64,000 bases of DNA from Apostichopus japonicus (GCF_037975245.1 NC_092577.1:2733501-2797500); one strand, 5' to 3'; positions 11,972 to 23,212 are shown, counted from the first letter of the stretch. The notes: generated by a model not told the origin, from the sequence alone. Numbers and translations are program-made.

Positions 11972-12957
11972 CTTTTTTCCCCAAACAGGTTTGCAATTAA
12001 GTTTTCAGCCAATCAGACTGCTCGTTACGTCAGCACCAATAATGACCATCGCTTGGAAGTTTCGAATACATACACTGAATAACACTGACATTTAGTTTCA
12101 CAGTCTAGTTTCGGGGTTTTCCCTTCAAACGCCCTAACTTTATGCTTGGATCACATGTTGACCTTACTTATGATACATACGCTACATTCCATTGTGTTCT
12201 TTTTTACGTTATCTAAGATTTATGAGCCGTTTAATTGAAATCGCAATTCAATTCGTGGAATGTGTACACTAAAGTCAAATTCACGACGCGAGATCACGAG
12301 TCTTGAATGAGTATACGAAAAACAGTATAGTCTGCAGTATGTTATATTTCCTTTACTGCACTGTGTACACAGTTATAATACATATAGACCTACAGCACAT
12401 ATGCGAAGCACCCTGTACGAAACTTTCACTGTGCGATAGTATCGATTAATGCCTTCACAGAAAACTTCGATCAAACATCGATAGAAGATGTGTGTATGTA
12501 TTTCAGATCCACCTGCAAGCAGGAAGCCATCATTGTCTTATCAAAGCCGCAAGCTGACCGAAGTCAGTCTCTTAACTTCATATTTAACGTCCATGATTAT
12601 GAATTGTTAATTGTCAACAAATCTGTAACTGGATGGCATACATTAATCTTGGAGTGACTCGAACCGGGGACCTTATGATTGAAAGGCACCGGCGTTAACC
12701 ACTGAGCTAACACTCCACTCCACTAGACTCCACTCCACTAGATGATTCAATCATAACAAACTAGTGTGCTAAATATGTATAAACCAATTCCAAAGATACG
12801 AAATTTTGAACGGGTAAATCCGTAAAGACATTTTGGTAACCTCGAAGTGAAGGCTTCATTGGTGATGACATAACTTTTCCGACCAACCATGAGCGACTAT
12901 TTACACACAATTGCAAACCTGTTTGGGGAAAAACATATTCGCGGCCGGGTCATAGTA
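11955..12957. mobile_element. Inverted-repeat element flanking a SINE at the left end of TRIM duplicate 1
   Basis: The left arm, about 11955-12060 (with TTTTTTCCCCAAACAGGTTT and GCAATT), recurs inverted at about 12847-12957 (AAATTGC-like ending then CCTGTTTGGGGAAAAAC). The arms also share the CGGCCGGGTC edge and a weaker GTCA-CACCAATAATG-type segment. The roughly 790-base interior holds the SINE at 12500. In the second duplicate only the right arm is kept (about 18570-18690). Confidence 0.6.
12500..12716 (-). mobile_element. tRNA-derived SINE (family A)
   Basis: The head at 12651-12716, read on the minus strand, begins GGAGTGTTAGCTCAGTGG and ends GGTGACTC-like, giving paired GGAGTG/CACTCC acceptor-like ends and a GGTTCGAGTCA B-box. 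The body carries GACTTCGGTCAGCTTGCGGC and ends near GCAGGTGGATCTGAAATACA. Related copies lie at 18.2, 22.8 and 52.2 kb. Confidence 0.85.
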
Positions 12958-14253
12958 AGGTTGGTTTTTCATTTTAGAACAATCTACGGTTTTCCCATCT
13001 GAAATGACTTGCTAAATTGAAAAAGATTCAAACTTTTGAGTTAAATGTTGAGCATGGAAGCCACCCCACATGCTATTTTTACGAATTTATGTCCTGTTCC
13101 TCTTAATAATAGGCTAATAAGCCAGCAGCTTTACGAGATAGTGACGAATCAAAGCAGGGAATACAGGCATCGAGCGCCTGGTCAGGGAGCGACTTTTTTT
13201 ACTGCAGTACTGTTTGTCAATGGGAGCTGTACTACCCAATCAGCTTTAATTATTTTCTGTGACGTAATACATTGCATATTCATAAATCACATGTAACCAG
13301 AATCGCAATAGTGCAGAAATACATTAAGCTTCGCACGACATATTTTTCAACCTCCTTATATTTCCTTCCACTTTGTTCTGACTTATTTTGCTATATTCAA
13401 CATCGAATGGTGCAAATGAAAGGGAAATTCCGGTGGTACACCATACAAGACTAATATGAAAGTCAAAAATGTTCCGCATAGGTTGAGACACGATCTCAAT
13501 CTATTGCCCCCTAACGCGAGATATGATTGATTCAATGTAACCTATTGTGATTGGTTGAACCTTCCTTGAATTGGGTCACAATAGGTGGTCTGTCTGGGCA
13601 AGATATATCTTTTAACTGTCTCTTAATGTATCCTTCACTACGTTTGGAATACGTCCTTAGCTGTCAACTTTCAGATCTTAAGTTAGAATTGCATCAAATG
13701 CAACTTTCTTGTAGAAATATTATTTTCCTCTATGAACTCATGATTGGATTTTTAGATGCATTGCCCTTGTAGACACAGATGCATGCAAATGCAGAATGTA
13801 GGCCTAAAATGAAAATAGGGCTGAGTCTAACACAAAATATTCAGAAACACCTTTGAACTAAGGTGTCGCTGTTTGGACGAGTTGGAAAAAACCGGTGTTT
13901 CCTCATTTTCTTTTTTGGTAACAAAAAAAAAACTTGAGGCTATTTCAAAGGTATGCTATATTGGCCCCAAATATGCTAGATATTCAAGTATGGTCATCTT
14001 TGGTCAAAATTCTTAAACTGTACCTTATAACAACTTTCGAGGAAATTGTCCTCACTGGGAATATTCAGTCATCTTATGTGTTCCTTAAATATGTCTGAGA
14101 ACAATTTGAAGAGTAAAGACATGCGGGAAAGTACATTTGAAAACTTCTAGCAATTATAGCGTGCTATAATTTGGGGCCTATACTGACTACCTTTAAAATC
14201 TTGGTCAGTAGTGAACAAACAGCATGGCCCCAGCTGGTAACTGAATGCCTCAC
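12958..14253. other. 3' flank of TRIM copy 1
   Basis: Non-coding sequence shared nearly base for base with 18690-20000. Short frames here are not protein-like. This downstream block belongs to the duplication unit. Confidence 0.7.
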
Positions 14254-16488
14254 TTATGTAACAATATATGTTAGAATCTTACTATATACTGAGCTTTCTT
14301 CGTACTTGACTTTCTCTCTGAATACTGTCTGCAATTTTCCCGATTTTAAGGTGGCAACCACAATTTTCTCTGATCCATCTTCCTCGAACGTTGCTAAGCA
14401 ACGTGCATCTCCTTCTAGAGGTATTGTTGCCAATAATTCAAGTCCATCTTCGCTGTACTGTGATAGGACTCGTCGCAGCTGGCCAGCGACGCTATGTAAC
14501 CAAATGATGTAGACAGAATTATTCATATCCTTACATACGCTGAGTGGTTCCCATACACCCTTCTCGTCTTCTGGTTTGGTAAATGTATACATATGCTGCG
14601 ATTCTCCCATAGAAACCGCACATGCGTTTCTACCTCCATAATCACAGACCAGAAGATTCCCTCTATGTACCTCGATATCCCTCGAGTGACAGATCACATC
14701 TGGTAGTGTTATGGTGTGACTGTAATTCAACTGGTCATCAAAGACATAGACATCTCTACAGTTGGTTCCAACGATGATGTGGTTGTTGATTGGATCAGTG
14801 GTAACACAGTAAACACATCGACCAATAGACCAGCTGTCTATCTCGTTGCTGATGGTTCGTTTCTCGTAGGAGCCATCTCGAACATCATAAAGACCTATTT
14901 CGTCCGGTATACATGCTGTAGCGATCTTAAATTGGGAAAAGAAACTACAAAAGCGATTAGGGTAAGAAGAGGTTGTCTGCCGTCTTCTGATTGGATCGTG
15001 TCTTATCATCTGCCCACTGTTTGCATTGATAACTGAGATATGTGAATATTCATGAGATACAGATCCTGTGACAACAATGCGACCATCCTCGCTGCGCGCC
15101 ATACCATCAATACAACATCCTTTAGCTGTGATACCGTCAATAACCACAATCGATTTATTCTCCTCGGTAATTATAGAATTTTCACTGTCAAAATTTATGA
15201 TATCATCAATAGCAAAATTATATAAGATATCTAGCTGTGGAAATTCTTCTTGAACATCTTCTAATAGATGTCGACTAGCTAGGGTAATATCAGAGAGATA
15301 CAGAGCATCCGACCAGGCATCTTTGGAAGCAATTATATTTGACGTCGTTCTTTTAAACGTCTCGTAACGTTCTATTTTATCTTCTACTCGTTTTAAGATC
15401 TGCTGAAGGTCGGTTTTGTTCTTCATCGTGAGAATGTTTGTAGAAAAGAGAAGATGGCTCAAACGTTCTTCTAAGGATTCCATTCTCGTTACCAGTTTCT
15501 TGACCTCTAAGTTGTGATTGTCCATGACTACTTGAAGCTGATCTGAATGCTTCTTTTTCTTTTCCTTGATGGCAACCTCGCATTCTTTTAAGAGCTTTTG
15601 CATTTTCCTCTCTGTTTCCAGCCTTATTTGATTACATTCAGTTTTTCTCCTGTTTTCAATCTCTGATAATTTCTGTTCCAGCTGAGTCTGTTGTTCTTGG
15701 ATGTTTGCTTGGATTCTATTTATTTGTTTCTCATATTGAAACGTCAAGTTGGCCGTCTTTGCTGCGACATTATCTTCCAATCTTCTCTCAGTCTCTTCGA
15801 CTCTTTTCGGTACTTCAAATAATTTCGAAGCATGTTGATCGAGTTCGGTAAGTTTCACGGTTAATTTTTGTCTTTCGACTTCAGCAATTTCAGTTACGTC
15901 TATTGCAAAGTGATCCTTGTGTTCATTAGAGGTGCACGCGACACAAACTGGCATTCTTTGGCAAGTAAAGCAGCATAGTTGGACTGGTTGCATGGAATGA
16001 TCGTCGCAGGTGGGGATGTCTCTACGGTATGTTATCTTTCCACGGGTTAGATTGTTTTCTGTCAAGTAAAGAGTGTATTTTTTATGAACTTTATAATGTA
16101 ATTCATTTTGAAGACGGGATTTATGACACTGGTCGCATAGAATCTCGTTGCATTTGAAACAGTAAGCTGATCGTTTAGAACAGCTGAAACAAAGCAGCTT
16201 TAACGGCTCGTTTTCAGGTGGTGGTTGAAGATGCTTCAAACGAAGCAAACTTTTCATTTGAAAGTCGTCCTGAAGTCCAGGTATTCCCGTCTTCGGAATT
16301 CTACATTTATAATTGCAAGTTGGACATGCAATTTTCTCGTTGTGTTGCGTCTGGTCGAGGTCAATCAAACAGCTTTGACAGAATCGGTGAAGACATGGCA
16401 GCAACTTTGGTTCTATCAGTTCGTTCGAACATACAGCACAGATACCAAACACGTAGTTCGTCTCCATCATCTGCAGGTTGGAGGCCAT
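14254..16488 (-). CDS. Intronless TRIM-type RING/B-box/coiled-coil protein, copy 1 (744 aa)
   Basis: Probable E3 ubiquitin ligase or immune scaffold of the tripartite-motif superfamily. A C3HC4 RING is formed by C17, C20, C32, H34, C37, C40, C55 and C58. A first B-box-like zinc region spans about residues 98-135 (C100, C103, C110, C113, C118, C121). A second B-box spans about 161-193 (CDDH, CCFTC, CVAC, HKDH). A coiled coil rich in E/Q/K covers about 205-360. The C-terminal 300 residues (for example DGRIVVTGS, NRDVYVF-like CRDVYVFDD, NLLVCDYGG) look like beta-propeller blades, similar to NHL-type TRIMs but without a clear NHL consensus. The start is MASNLQ. The whole frame is one exon. A second copy (about 96% identical) lies at 20.0-22.2 kb. 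Function is inferred from domains; large TRIM-like expansions are known in invertebrate deuterostomes. Confidence 0.9.
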   Translation of the reverse strand: MASNLQMMETNYVFGICAVCSNELIEPKLLPCLHRFCQSCLIDLDQTQHNEKIACPTCNYKCRIPKTGIPGLQDDFQMKSLLRLKHLQPPPENEPLKLLCFSCSKRSAYCFKCNEILCDQCHKSRLQNELHYKVHKKYTLYLTENNLTRGKITYRRDIPTCDDHSMQPVQLCCFTCQRMPVCVACTSNEHKDHFAIDVTEIAEVERQKLTVKLTELDQHASKLFEVPKRVEETERRLEDNVAAKTANLTFQYEKQINRIQANIQEQQTQLEQKLSEIENRRKTECNQIRLETERKMQKLLKECEVAIKEKKKKHSDQLQVVMDNHNLEVKKLVTRMESLEERLSHLLFSTNILTMKNKTDLQQILKRVEDKIERYETFKRTTSNIIASKDAWSDALYLSDITLASRHLLEDVQEEFPQLDILYNFAIDDIINFDSENSIITEENKSIVVIDGITAKGCCIDGMARSEDGRIVVTGSVSHEYSHISVINANSGQMIRHDPIRRRQTTSSYPNRFCSFFSQFKIATACIPDEIGLYDVRDGSYEKRTISNEIDSWSIGRCVYCVTTDPINNHIIVGTNCRDVYVFDDQLNYSHTITLPDVICHSRDIEVHRGNLLVCDYGGRNACAVSMGESQHMYTFTKPEDEKGVWEPLSVCKDMNNSVYIIWLHSVAGQLRRVLSQYSEDGLELLATIPLEGDARCLATFEEDGSEKIVVATLKSGKLQTVFREKVKYEESSVYSKILTYIVT

Positions 16489-16565
16489 TTTTTATGAAAG
16501 AAAGAAAGATCTTTCTGTGGAACATAAGAAGAAAAACTGAAACTAAGAATAGCTACTCTTAACAG

Positions 16566-16568
<3 letters not shown>

Positions 16569-16633
<65 letters not shown>
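16569..16633. repeat. (TA)n tract just upstream of TRIM copy 1
   Basis: Begins about 80 bases upstream of the ATG (minus strand). The second TRIM copy lacks it, so the promoter-proximal regions of the two genes differ here. Confidence 0.95.
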
Positions 16634-16637
<4 letters not shown>

Positions 16638-17283
16638 TAAATATAATTTATGTGTGTGTAGTAGTAGTAGTACAATGTAGTATACCTATCCGAGTACCTC
16701 CGATCACCACCACATCTCTAAAATAGGCCCGTCAGTTCACCCGTATATCGTACTTGTAACAACACCATCATGCACCCCCGAAAGTCCCTCCACCTCGACA
16801 ACAACAATGGCAAAATGTGGATGAAAAAGACTCCCGTTAAGCCTTCGACGTTACCACAGGGGGCTACGATGGCGCCGGACTATGTGAACTTGTAGCTGCT
16901 TGTTCATCCTGTTATGGATGTTACATTATAACTTCGTCACACATATGTTATGAATTTCACGGTCACTATCGTGGGTCGAAAGCGTTGGTAGAGTACTGGT
17001 TGACTTATTATCTAATTCGATTTAAATTGTTGCTGTTGGTTAACTTACGCACAGTAACGGCACAGTGTCGTATGGTGGCAACAACAATCACTGATTTGTA
17101 TTGTATTGCGCAATGTTGATGTAAATTGTCAATGTCTTTAGGGTTATCATCCTAGTCGCTCTCTGTAATATCCGACTATCAAAAGCCTCCTTGATTTCCT
17201 TGTAATAGTCCACGGTAGTTACCGTGCAATTCATAAAAACGTGTGACGAAGTTATAATACAACACTATAACTATCGTGGAACT
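16634..17283. other. Upstream region of TRIM copy 1
   Basis: 16634-16924 is specific to copy 1 and holds nothing recognisable. 16925-17283 is homologous to 22333-22702 upstream of copy 2 and is probably shared promoter sequence. No gene was seen. Confidence 0.6.
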
Positions 17284-17556
17284 CAAGGGCGGCGGAACCG
17301 GGGGGCACAGAGGGCACGTGCCCCCCCCCCCACTTTTCCTCAGGTTAAAAATGTGCCCTTTTTCTACATAAAAATTGAGGTGTCTCAAGTTAGCAAGAGG
17401 CCAGGGAACCAGAATGAACACTCGGGAAGGGCCGTTTCCGGCCATCTGAGGGGTTTGTAAAACCAAAAATTTTCTTGTACGCTCCGCGCCAACCGACGGT
17501 GGCGCTCCGCTCAGATAGTCGTGGCATACGAATTTGTAAATCCTGGCTACGCCCCT
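17284..17556. mobile_element. hAT-like element remnant
   Basis: Runs from GGGCGGCGGAACCGG with a poly-C run to CTGGCTACGCCCCTGACTTT; the CAGGGGCGTAGCCAG-type end is typical of hAT terminal repeats. It carries the module (GGCCGTTTCCGGCCATCTGA ... TGTACGCTCCGCGCCAACC) seen in other elements of this window. It sits between the two TRIM duplicates. Confidence 0.6.
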
Positions 17557-18214
17557 GACTTTAATGAATTTCCGAAAAAATTGGTTAAGAAATTGACAAG
17601 AAAAACTCTAATTCGGAAGGTTCCTACATTAGCAACTAGCATGATTTCACCTCATTTTGTCTCAAAAGAAAACTTGTTCCTTGTTTCCCAATTTGCACAT
17701 TGGATATTGCAGTGCTAGTAGGCATATTTTTCTTGAATCAGACTACTCGTTACGTCAGCAACAATAATGATCATCACTTGGAAGTTTCGAATACATACAC
17801 TGAATAACACTGACACCTAATTAAGTCTAGTTACGGGGTTTTCCCTTTAAACGCCTTAACTTTATGCTTGGATCACATGTTAACCTTACTTATGATACAT
17901 ACGCTACATTCCATTTGGGTTCTTTTTTACGTTATCTAAGATTTATGAGCCGTTCAATTGAAATCGCAATTCAATTCGTGGAATGTGTACACTAAAGTCA
18001 ACTTCACGACGCGAGATCACGAGTCTTGAATGAGTATACGAAAAACAGTATAGTCTGCAGTATGTTATATTTCCTTTACTGCACTGTGTACACAGTTATA
18101 ATACATATAGACCTACAGCACATATGCGAAGCACCCTGTACGAAACTTTCACTGTGCGATAGTATCGATTAATGCCTTCACAGAAAACTTCGATCAAACA
18201 TCGATAGTAGATGT

Positions 18215-18440
18215 TTGTATGTATTTTAGATCCTCCTGCAAGCAGGAACTCGCGGAGAAGCCTCATTGGCTTATCAAAGCCGCAAGCTGACCGAAGTCAG
18301 TCTCTTACATTCATATTAAACGTCCATGATTATGAATTGTCATCAACTCTGTAACTGGGCAACATACATTGATCTTGGAGTGACTCGAACTCGGGACCTT
18401 ATGATTGGAAGGCACCGGCGTTAACCACTGAGCTAACTCC
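18215..18440 (-). mobile_element. tRNA-derived SINE (family A), copy in duplicate 2
   Basis: Same element, at the same place in the duplication unit, as 12500-12716, so it was inserted before the duplication. Its extreme head end has lost CA (GCTAACTCC). It retains GCGGAGAAGCCTCATTGG, where the copy in unit 1 has a different sequence. Confidence 0.85.
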
Positions 18441-20000
18441 ACTCCACTAGATGATACAATCATAATAAACTAGTGTGCTAAATATGTATAAACCAATTCC
18501 AAAGTTTCGAAAAGCTTCGGGTAATTTTGAACGGGTAAATCCGTTGCAACGAATGGATGCAGACATTTTGGTAACCTCGAAGTGAAGATTTCTTTGGTGA
18601 TGACGTAACTTTTCCGACCAATCATGAGCGACTATTTACACACAATTGCAAACCTGTTTGGGATATAAAAAAAATCGCGGCCAGGTCATAGTAAGGTTGG
18701 TTTTTCATTTTAGAACAATCTACGGTTTTCCCATCTGAAATGACTTGCTAAATTGAAAATGATTCAAACTTTTGAGTTAAATGTTGAGCATGGAAGCCAC
18801 CCCACATGCTATTTTTACGAATTTATGTCCTGTTCCTCTTAATAATAGGCTATTAAGCTAGCAGCTTTACGAGATAGTGACGAATCAAAGCAGGGAATAC
18901 AGGCATCGAGAGCCTGATCAGGAGCGACTTTTTTTACTGCAGTACTGTTTGTCAATGGGAGCTGTACTACCCAATCAGCTTTAATTATTTTCTGTGACGT
19001 AATACATTGCATATTCATAAATCACATGTAACCAGAATCGCAATCGTGCAGAAATACATTAAGCTTCGCACGACATATTTTTCAATCTCCTTATATTTCC
19101 TTCCACTTTGTTCTGACTTATTTTGCTATATTCAACATCGAATGGTGCAAATGAAAGGGAAATTCCGGTGGTACACCATACAAGACTAATGTGAAAGTCA
19201 AAAATGTTCCGCATAGGTTGAGACACGATCTCAATCTATTGCCCCCTAACGCGAGATATGATTGATTCAATGTAACCTATTTTGATTGGTTGAACCTTCC
19301 TTGAATTGGGTCACAATAGGTGGTCTGTCTGGGCAAGATATATCTTTTAACTGTCTCTTAATGTATCCTTCACTACGTTTGGAATACGTCCTTAGCTGTC
19401 AACTTTCAGATCTTTAGTTAGAATTGCATCAAATGCAACTTTCTTGTAGAAATATTATTTTCCTCTATGAACTCATGATTGGATTTTTAGATGCATTGCC
19501 CTTGTAGACACAGATGCATGCAAATGCAGAATGTAGGCCTAAAATGAAAATAGGGCTGAGTCTAACACAAAATATTCAGAAACACCTTTGAACTAAGGTG
19601 TCGCTGTTTGGACGAGTTGGAAAATACCGGTGTGTCCTCATTTTCTTTCTTGGTAACATATGTGTACATGTTCAAACCTGAGGCTGTCCGAAAGGTATGC
19701 TATATTGGCCCCAAATATGCTAGATATTCAAGTATGGTCATCTTCGGTTAAAATGCTTAAACTGTACCTTTTTACAACCTTCGGGAAAATTTTCCTCACT
19801 GGGATATATTCAGTCATCTTGTGTGTTCCTTAAGAATGTCTGAGAACAATTTGGAGAGTAAAGACATGCGGGAAAGTACTTCTGAAAACTTCTAGCAATT
19901 ATAGCGTGCCATAATTTGGGGCCTATACTGACTACCTTTAAAATCTTGGTCAGTAGTGAACAAACAGCATATGGCCCCAGCTGGTAACTGACTGCCTCAC

Positions 20001-22241
20001 TTATGTAACAATATATGTTAGACTCTGACTATATACCGGTACTGAGTTGATTTCATACTTGACTTTCTCTCTGAATACCGTCTGCAATTTTCCCGATTTT
20101 AAGGTGGCAACCACAATTTTCTCTGATCCATCTTCCTCGAACGTTGCTAAGCAACGTGCATCTCCTTCTAGAGGTATTGTTGCCAATAATTCAAGTCCAT
20201 CTTCGCTGTACTGTGATAGGACTCGTCGCAGCTGGCCAGCGACGCTATGTAACCAAATTATGTAGATATAATTATTCATATCCTTACATACGCTGAGTGG
20301 TTCCCATACACCTTTCTCATCTTCTGGTTTGGTAAATGTATACATATGCTGCGATTCTCCTATAGAAACCGCACATGCGTTTCTACCTCCATAATCACAG
20401 ACCAGAAGATTCCCTCTATGTACCGCTATATCCCTCGAGTGACAGATCACATCTGGTAGTGTTATGGTGTGACTGTAATTCAACTGGTCATCAAAGACAT
20501 AGACATCTCTACAGTTGGTACCAACGATGATGTGGTTGTTGATTGGATCAGTGGTTACACAGTAAACACATCGACCAATAGACCAGCTGTCTATCTCGTT
20601 GCTGATGGTTCGTTTCTCGTAGGAGCCATCTCGAACATCATAAAGACCTATTTCGTCCGGTATACATGCTGTTGCGATCTTAAATTGGGAAAAGAAACTA
20701 CAAAAGCGATTAGGATAAGAAGATGTTGTCTGCCGTCTTCTGATTGGATCGTGTCTTATCATCTGCCCACTGTTTGCATTGATAACTGAGATATGTGAAT
20801 ATTCATGAGATACAGATCCTGTGACAACAATGCGACCATCCTCGCTGCGCGCCATACCATCGATACAACATCCTTTAGCTGCCATACCGTCAATTACCAC
20901 AATCGATTTATTCTCCTCGGTAATTATAGAATTTTCACTGTCAAATTTTATGATATCATCAATAGCGAAATTATATAAGATATCTAGCTGTGGAAATTCT
21001 TCTTGAACATCTTCTAGTAGATGTCGACCAGCTAGGGTAATATCAGAGAGATACAGAGCATCCGACCAGGCATCTTTGGAGGCCATCATATTTGACGTCG
21101 TTCTTTTAAACGTCTCGTAGCGTTCTATTTTATCTTCTACTCGTTTTAAAATCTGCTTAAGGTCGGTTTTGTTCTTCATCGTGAGAATGTTTGTGGAAAC
21201 GAGAAGATGGCTCAAACGTTCTTCTAAGGATTCCATTCTCGTCACCAGTTTCTTGACCTCTGAGTTGTGATTGTCCATGACTACTTGAAGCTGATCCGAA
21301 TGCTTCTTTTTCTTTTCCTTGATGGCAACCTCGCATTCTTCTAAGAGCTTTTGCATTTTCCTCTCTGTTTCCAGCCTTATTTGACTACACTCAGTTTTTC
21401 TCCTGTTTTCAATCTCTGATAATTTCTGTTCCAGTTGAGTCTGTTGTTCTTGGATGTTTGCTTGGATTCTATTTATTTGTTTCTCATATTGAAACATCAA
21501 GTTGGCCGTCTTTGCTGCGACATTGTCTTCCAATCTTCTCTCGGTCTCTTCGGCTCTCTTCGGTACGTCATATAATTTCGAAGCATGTTGATCGAGTTCG
21601 GTAAGTTTCACGGTTAATTTTTGTCTTTCGACTTCAGCAATTTCAGTTACGTCTATTGCAAAGTGATCCTTGTGCTCATTAGAGGTGCACGCAACACAAA
21701 CTGGCATTTTTTGGCAAGTAAAGCAGCATAGTTGGACTGGTTGCATGGAATGATCGTCGCAGGTGGGGATGTCTCGACGGTATGTTATCTTGCCACGGGC
21801 TAGATTGTTTTCCGTCAAGTAAAGAGTGTATTTCTTATGAACTTTATAAAGTAATTGATTTTGAAGACGGGATTTATGACACTGGTCGCATAGAATCTCG
21901 TTGCATTTGAAACAGTAAGCTGATCGCTTAGAACAGCTGAAACAAAGCAAATTTAACGGCTCGTTTTCAGGTTGTGGTTGAAGATGCTTCAAACGAAGCA
22001 AACTTTTCATTTGAAAGTCGTCCTGAAGTCCGGGTATTCCCGTCTTCGGAATTCTACATTTATAATTGCAAGTTGGACATTCAATTTTTTCGTTGTGTTG
22101 CGTCTGGTCGAGGTCTATCAAACAGCCTTGACAGAATCGGTGAAGACATGGCAGCAACTTTGGTTCTATCAGTTCGTTCGAACATACAGCACAGATACCA
22201 AACACGTAGTTTGTTCCCTTCATCTGCAGGTTAGAGGCCAT
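20001..22241 (-). CDS. Intronless TRIM-type RING/B-box/coiled-coil protein, copy 2 (746 aa)
   Basis: Paralogue of the gene at 14.3-16.5 kb with the same domain order: C3HC4 RING, two B-boxes, long coiled coil, propeller-like C-terminus. The open frame extends 40 codons upstream to 22361, but the start homologous to copy 1 is MASNLQ at 22241; the extension has no counterpart in copy 1. Roughly 27 residue differences from copy 1 fall mainly in the RING, B-box and coiled-coil parts and the last residues. About 190 residues of the propeller-like region are identical. The C-terminus is two residues longer (SVPVYSQS against SVYSKI). All zinc ligands are kept, so both copies look functional. Confidence 0.9.
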   Translation of the reverse strand: MASNLQMKGTNYVFGICAVCSNELIEPKLLPCLHRFCQGCLIDLDQTQHNEKIECPTCNYKCRIPKTGIPGLQDDFQMKSLLRLKHLQPQPENEPLNLLCFSCSKRSAYCFKCNEILCDQCHKSRLQNQLLYKVHKKYTLYLTENNLARGKITYRRDIPTCDDHSMQPVQLCCFTCQKMPVCVACTSNEHKDHFAIDVTEIAEVERQKLTVKLTELDQHASKLYDVPKRAEETERRLEDNVAAKTANLMFQYEKQINRIQANIQEQQTQLEQKLSEIENRRKTECSQIRLETERKMQKLLEECEVAIKEKKKKHSDQLQVVMDNHNSEVKKLVTRMESLEERLSHLLVSTNILTMKNKTDLKQILKRVEDKIERYETFKRTTSNMMASKDAWSDALYLSDITLAGRHLLEDVQEEFPQLDILYNFAIDDIIKFDSENSIITEENKSIVVIDGMAAKGCCIDGMARSEDGRIVVTGSVSHEYSHISVINANSGQMIRHDPIRRRQTTSSYPNRFCSFFSQFKIATACIPDEIGLYDVRDGSYEKRTISNEIDSWSIGRCVYCVTTDPINNHIIVGTNCRDVYVFDDQLNYSHTITLPDVICHSRDIAVHRGNLLVCDYGGRNACAVSIGESQHMYTFTKPEDEKGVWEPLSVCKDMNNYIYIIWLHSVAGQLRRVLSQYSEDGLELLATIPLEGDARCLATFEEDGSEKIVVATLKSGKLQTVFREKVKYEINSVPVYSQSLTYIVT

Positions 22242-22332
22242 TTTTTTATGAAAGAAAGAAAGATTTTTCTGTGGAACCGATAAGAAGAAAAAACTGAAAC
22301 TAAGAATAGCTACTCTTAACAGTTCTTTTATA

Positions 22333-22702
22333 ACTGTTATGAATTTCACGGTCCCTATCATGGGTCGAAAGCATTGGTAGACTACTGGTTGACTTATTAT
22401 CTAATTTGATTCTGCATATAACCAGGCATTTAATTTGTTTAATGTTGGTTGACATACGCACAGTTACGGCACAGTGTATAGTTTTATGGTGGCAACAACA
22501 ATCACTGATTTGAATAGTATTGTATTGCGCAATGTTGATGTAAATTGTCAATGTCTTTAGGGTTAGCATCCCAGTCGCTCTCTGTACTATCCGACTATCA
22601 AAGGCCTCCTTGATTTCCTTGTAATAGTCCATGATGGTTATCGTGCAATTCATAACAACGTGTGATGGAGTTATAATACAACACTATAACTATCGTGGAA
22701 CT
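22333..22702. promoter_or_regulatory. Upstream region of TRIM copy 2, shared with copy 1
   Basis: Homologous to 16925-17283. It lies within 100-460 bases upstream of the start codon in copy 2. No core promoter element could be assigned with confidence. The regulatory role is inferred from position and conservation between duplicates only. Confidence 0.35.
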
Positions 22703-22794
22703 ACATCACCAATATCCACCTCAGTTACCTTACATGGCAACAACGAGAATCGGGTGAGCCACACCCCTAACACCACGATGGCATTTATTGTATT

Positions 22795-23014
22795 GGAATG
22801 TATTTTAGATCCTCCTGCAAGCAGGAACTCGCGAAGAAGCCTCATTGGCTTATCAAAGCCGCAAGCTGACCGAAGTCATTCTCTTACATTCATATTTAAT
22901 GTCCATGATTATGAATTGTCAACAACTCTGTAACAGGACGACATACATTGGAGTGACTCGAACCGGGGACCTTATGATTGGAAGACACCGGCGTTAACCA
23001 CTGAGCTAACACTC
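22795..23014 (-). mobile_element. tRNA-derived SINE (family A)
   Basis: Head at 22950-23014 with GTTAGCTCAGTGGTTAACGC and GGTTCGAGTCACTCC (minus strand); the body carries the GCTTGCGGC and GGCTTCTTCGCGAGTTCC segments. It lies just beyond the TRIM duplication, at a different location from the two copies inside the units. Confidence 0.85.
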
Positions 23015-23212
23015 GACACTATAGTTTATATGCATGATTAACATATGTATATGTGTCGGTGCATGGTCTGCTTGTGATATTTGATTAGAATTGTCACTAT
23101 TGAAAATGTCAATGATTAAATGTCTTGCCTCTGACGGCCGAGGATACAACCCTTTCCCAAACCATACCTTCGCTTGCTTGGTTAAAATTGCCTGCGTCCC
23201 TCTAGTTCTATA

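Larger units (their letters stand above)
12013..16562. repeat. Tandem segmental duplication, unit 1 (TRIM gene, 3' flank and start region)
   Basis: Nearly collinear with 17738-22322. The shared region runs from the TCAGACT-GCTCGTTACGTC segment through the SINE and the TRIM coding region. Homology resumes upstream of the gene at 16925-17283 versus 22333-22702. Between those parts unit 1 has about 360 extra bases starting with a (TA)n tract. Confidence 0.93.
17738..22322. repeat. Tandem segmental duplication, unit 2
   Basis: Counterpart of 12013-16562, in the same orientation. It starts at TCAGACTACTCGTTACGTC and lacks the tRNA-like sequence and the left inverted arm of unit 1. Confidence 0.93.

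Noticed and set aside
22242-22361. N-terminal 40-codon extension of TRIM copy 2
   Set aside because: The paralogue starts at the internal MASNLQ and has no matching extension. The upstream sequence is probably 5' UTR that happens to be open.
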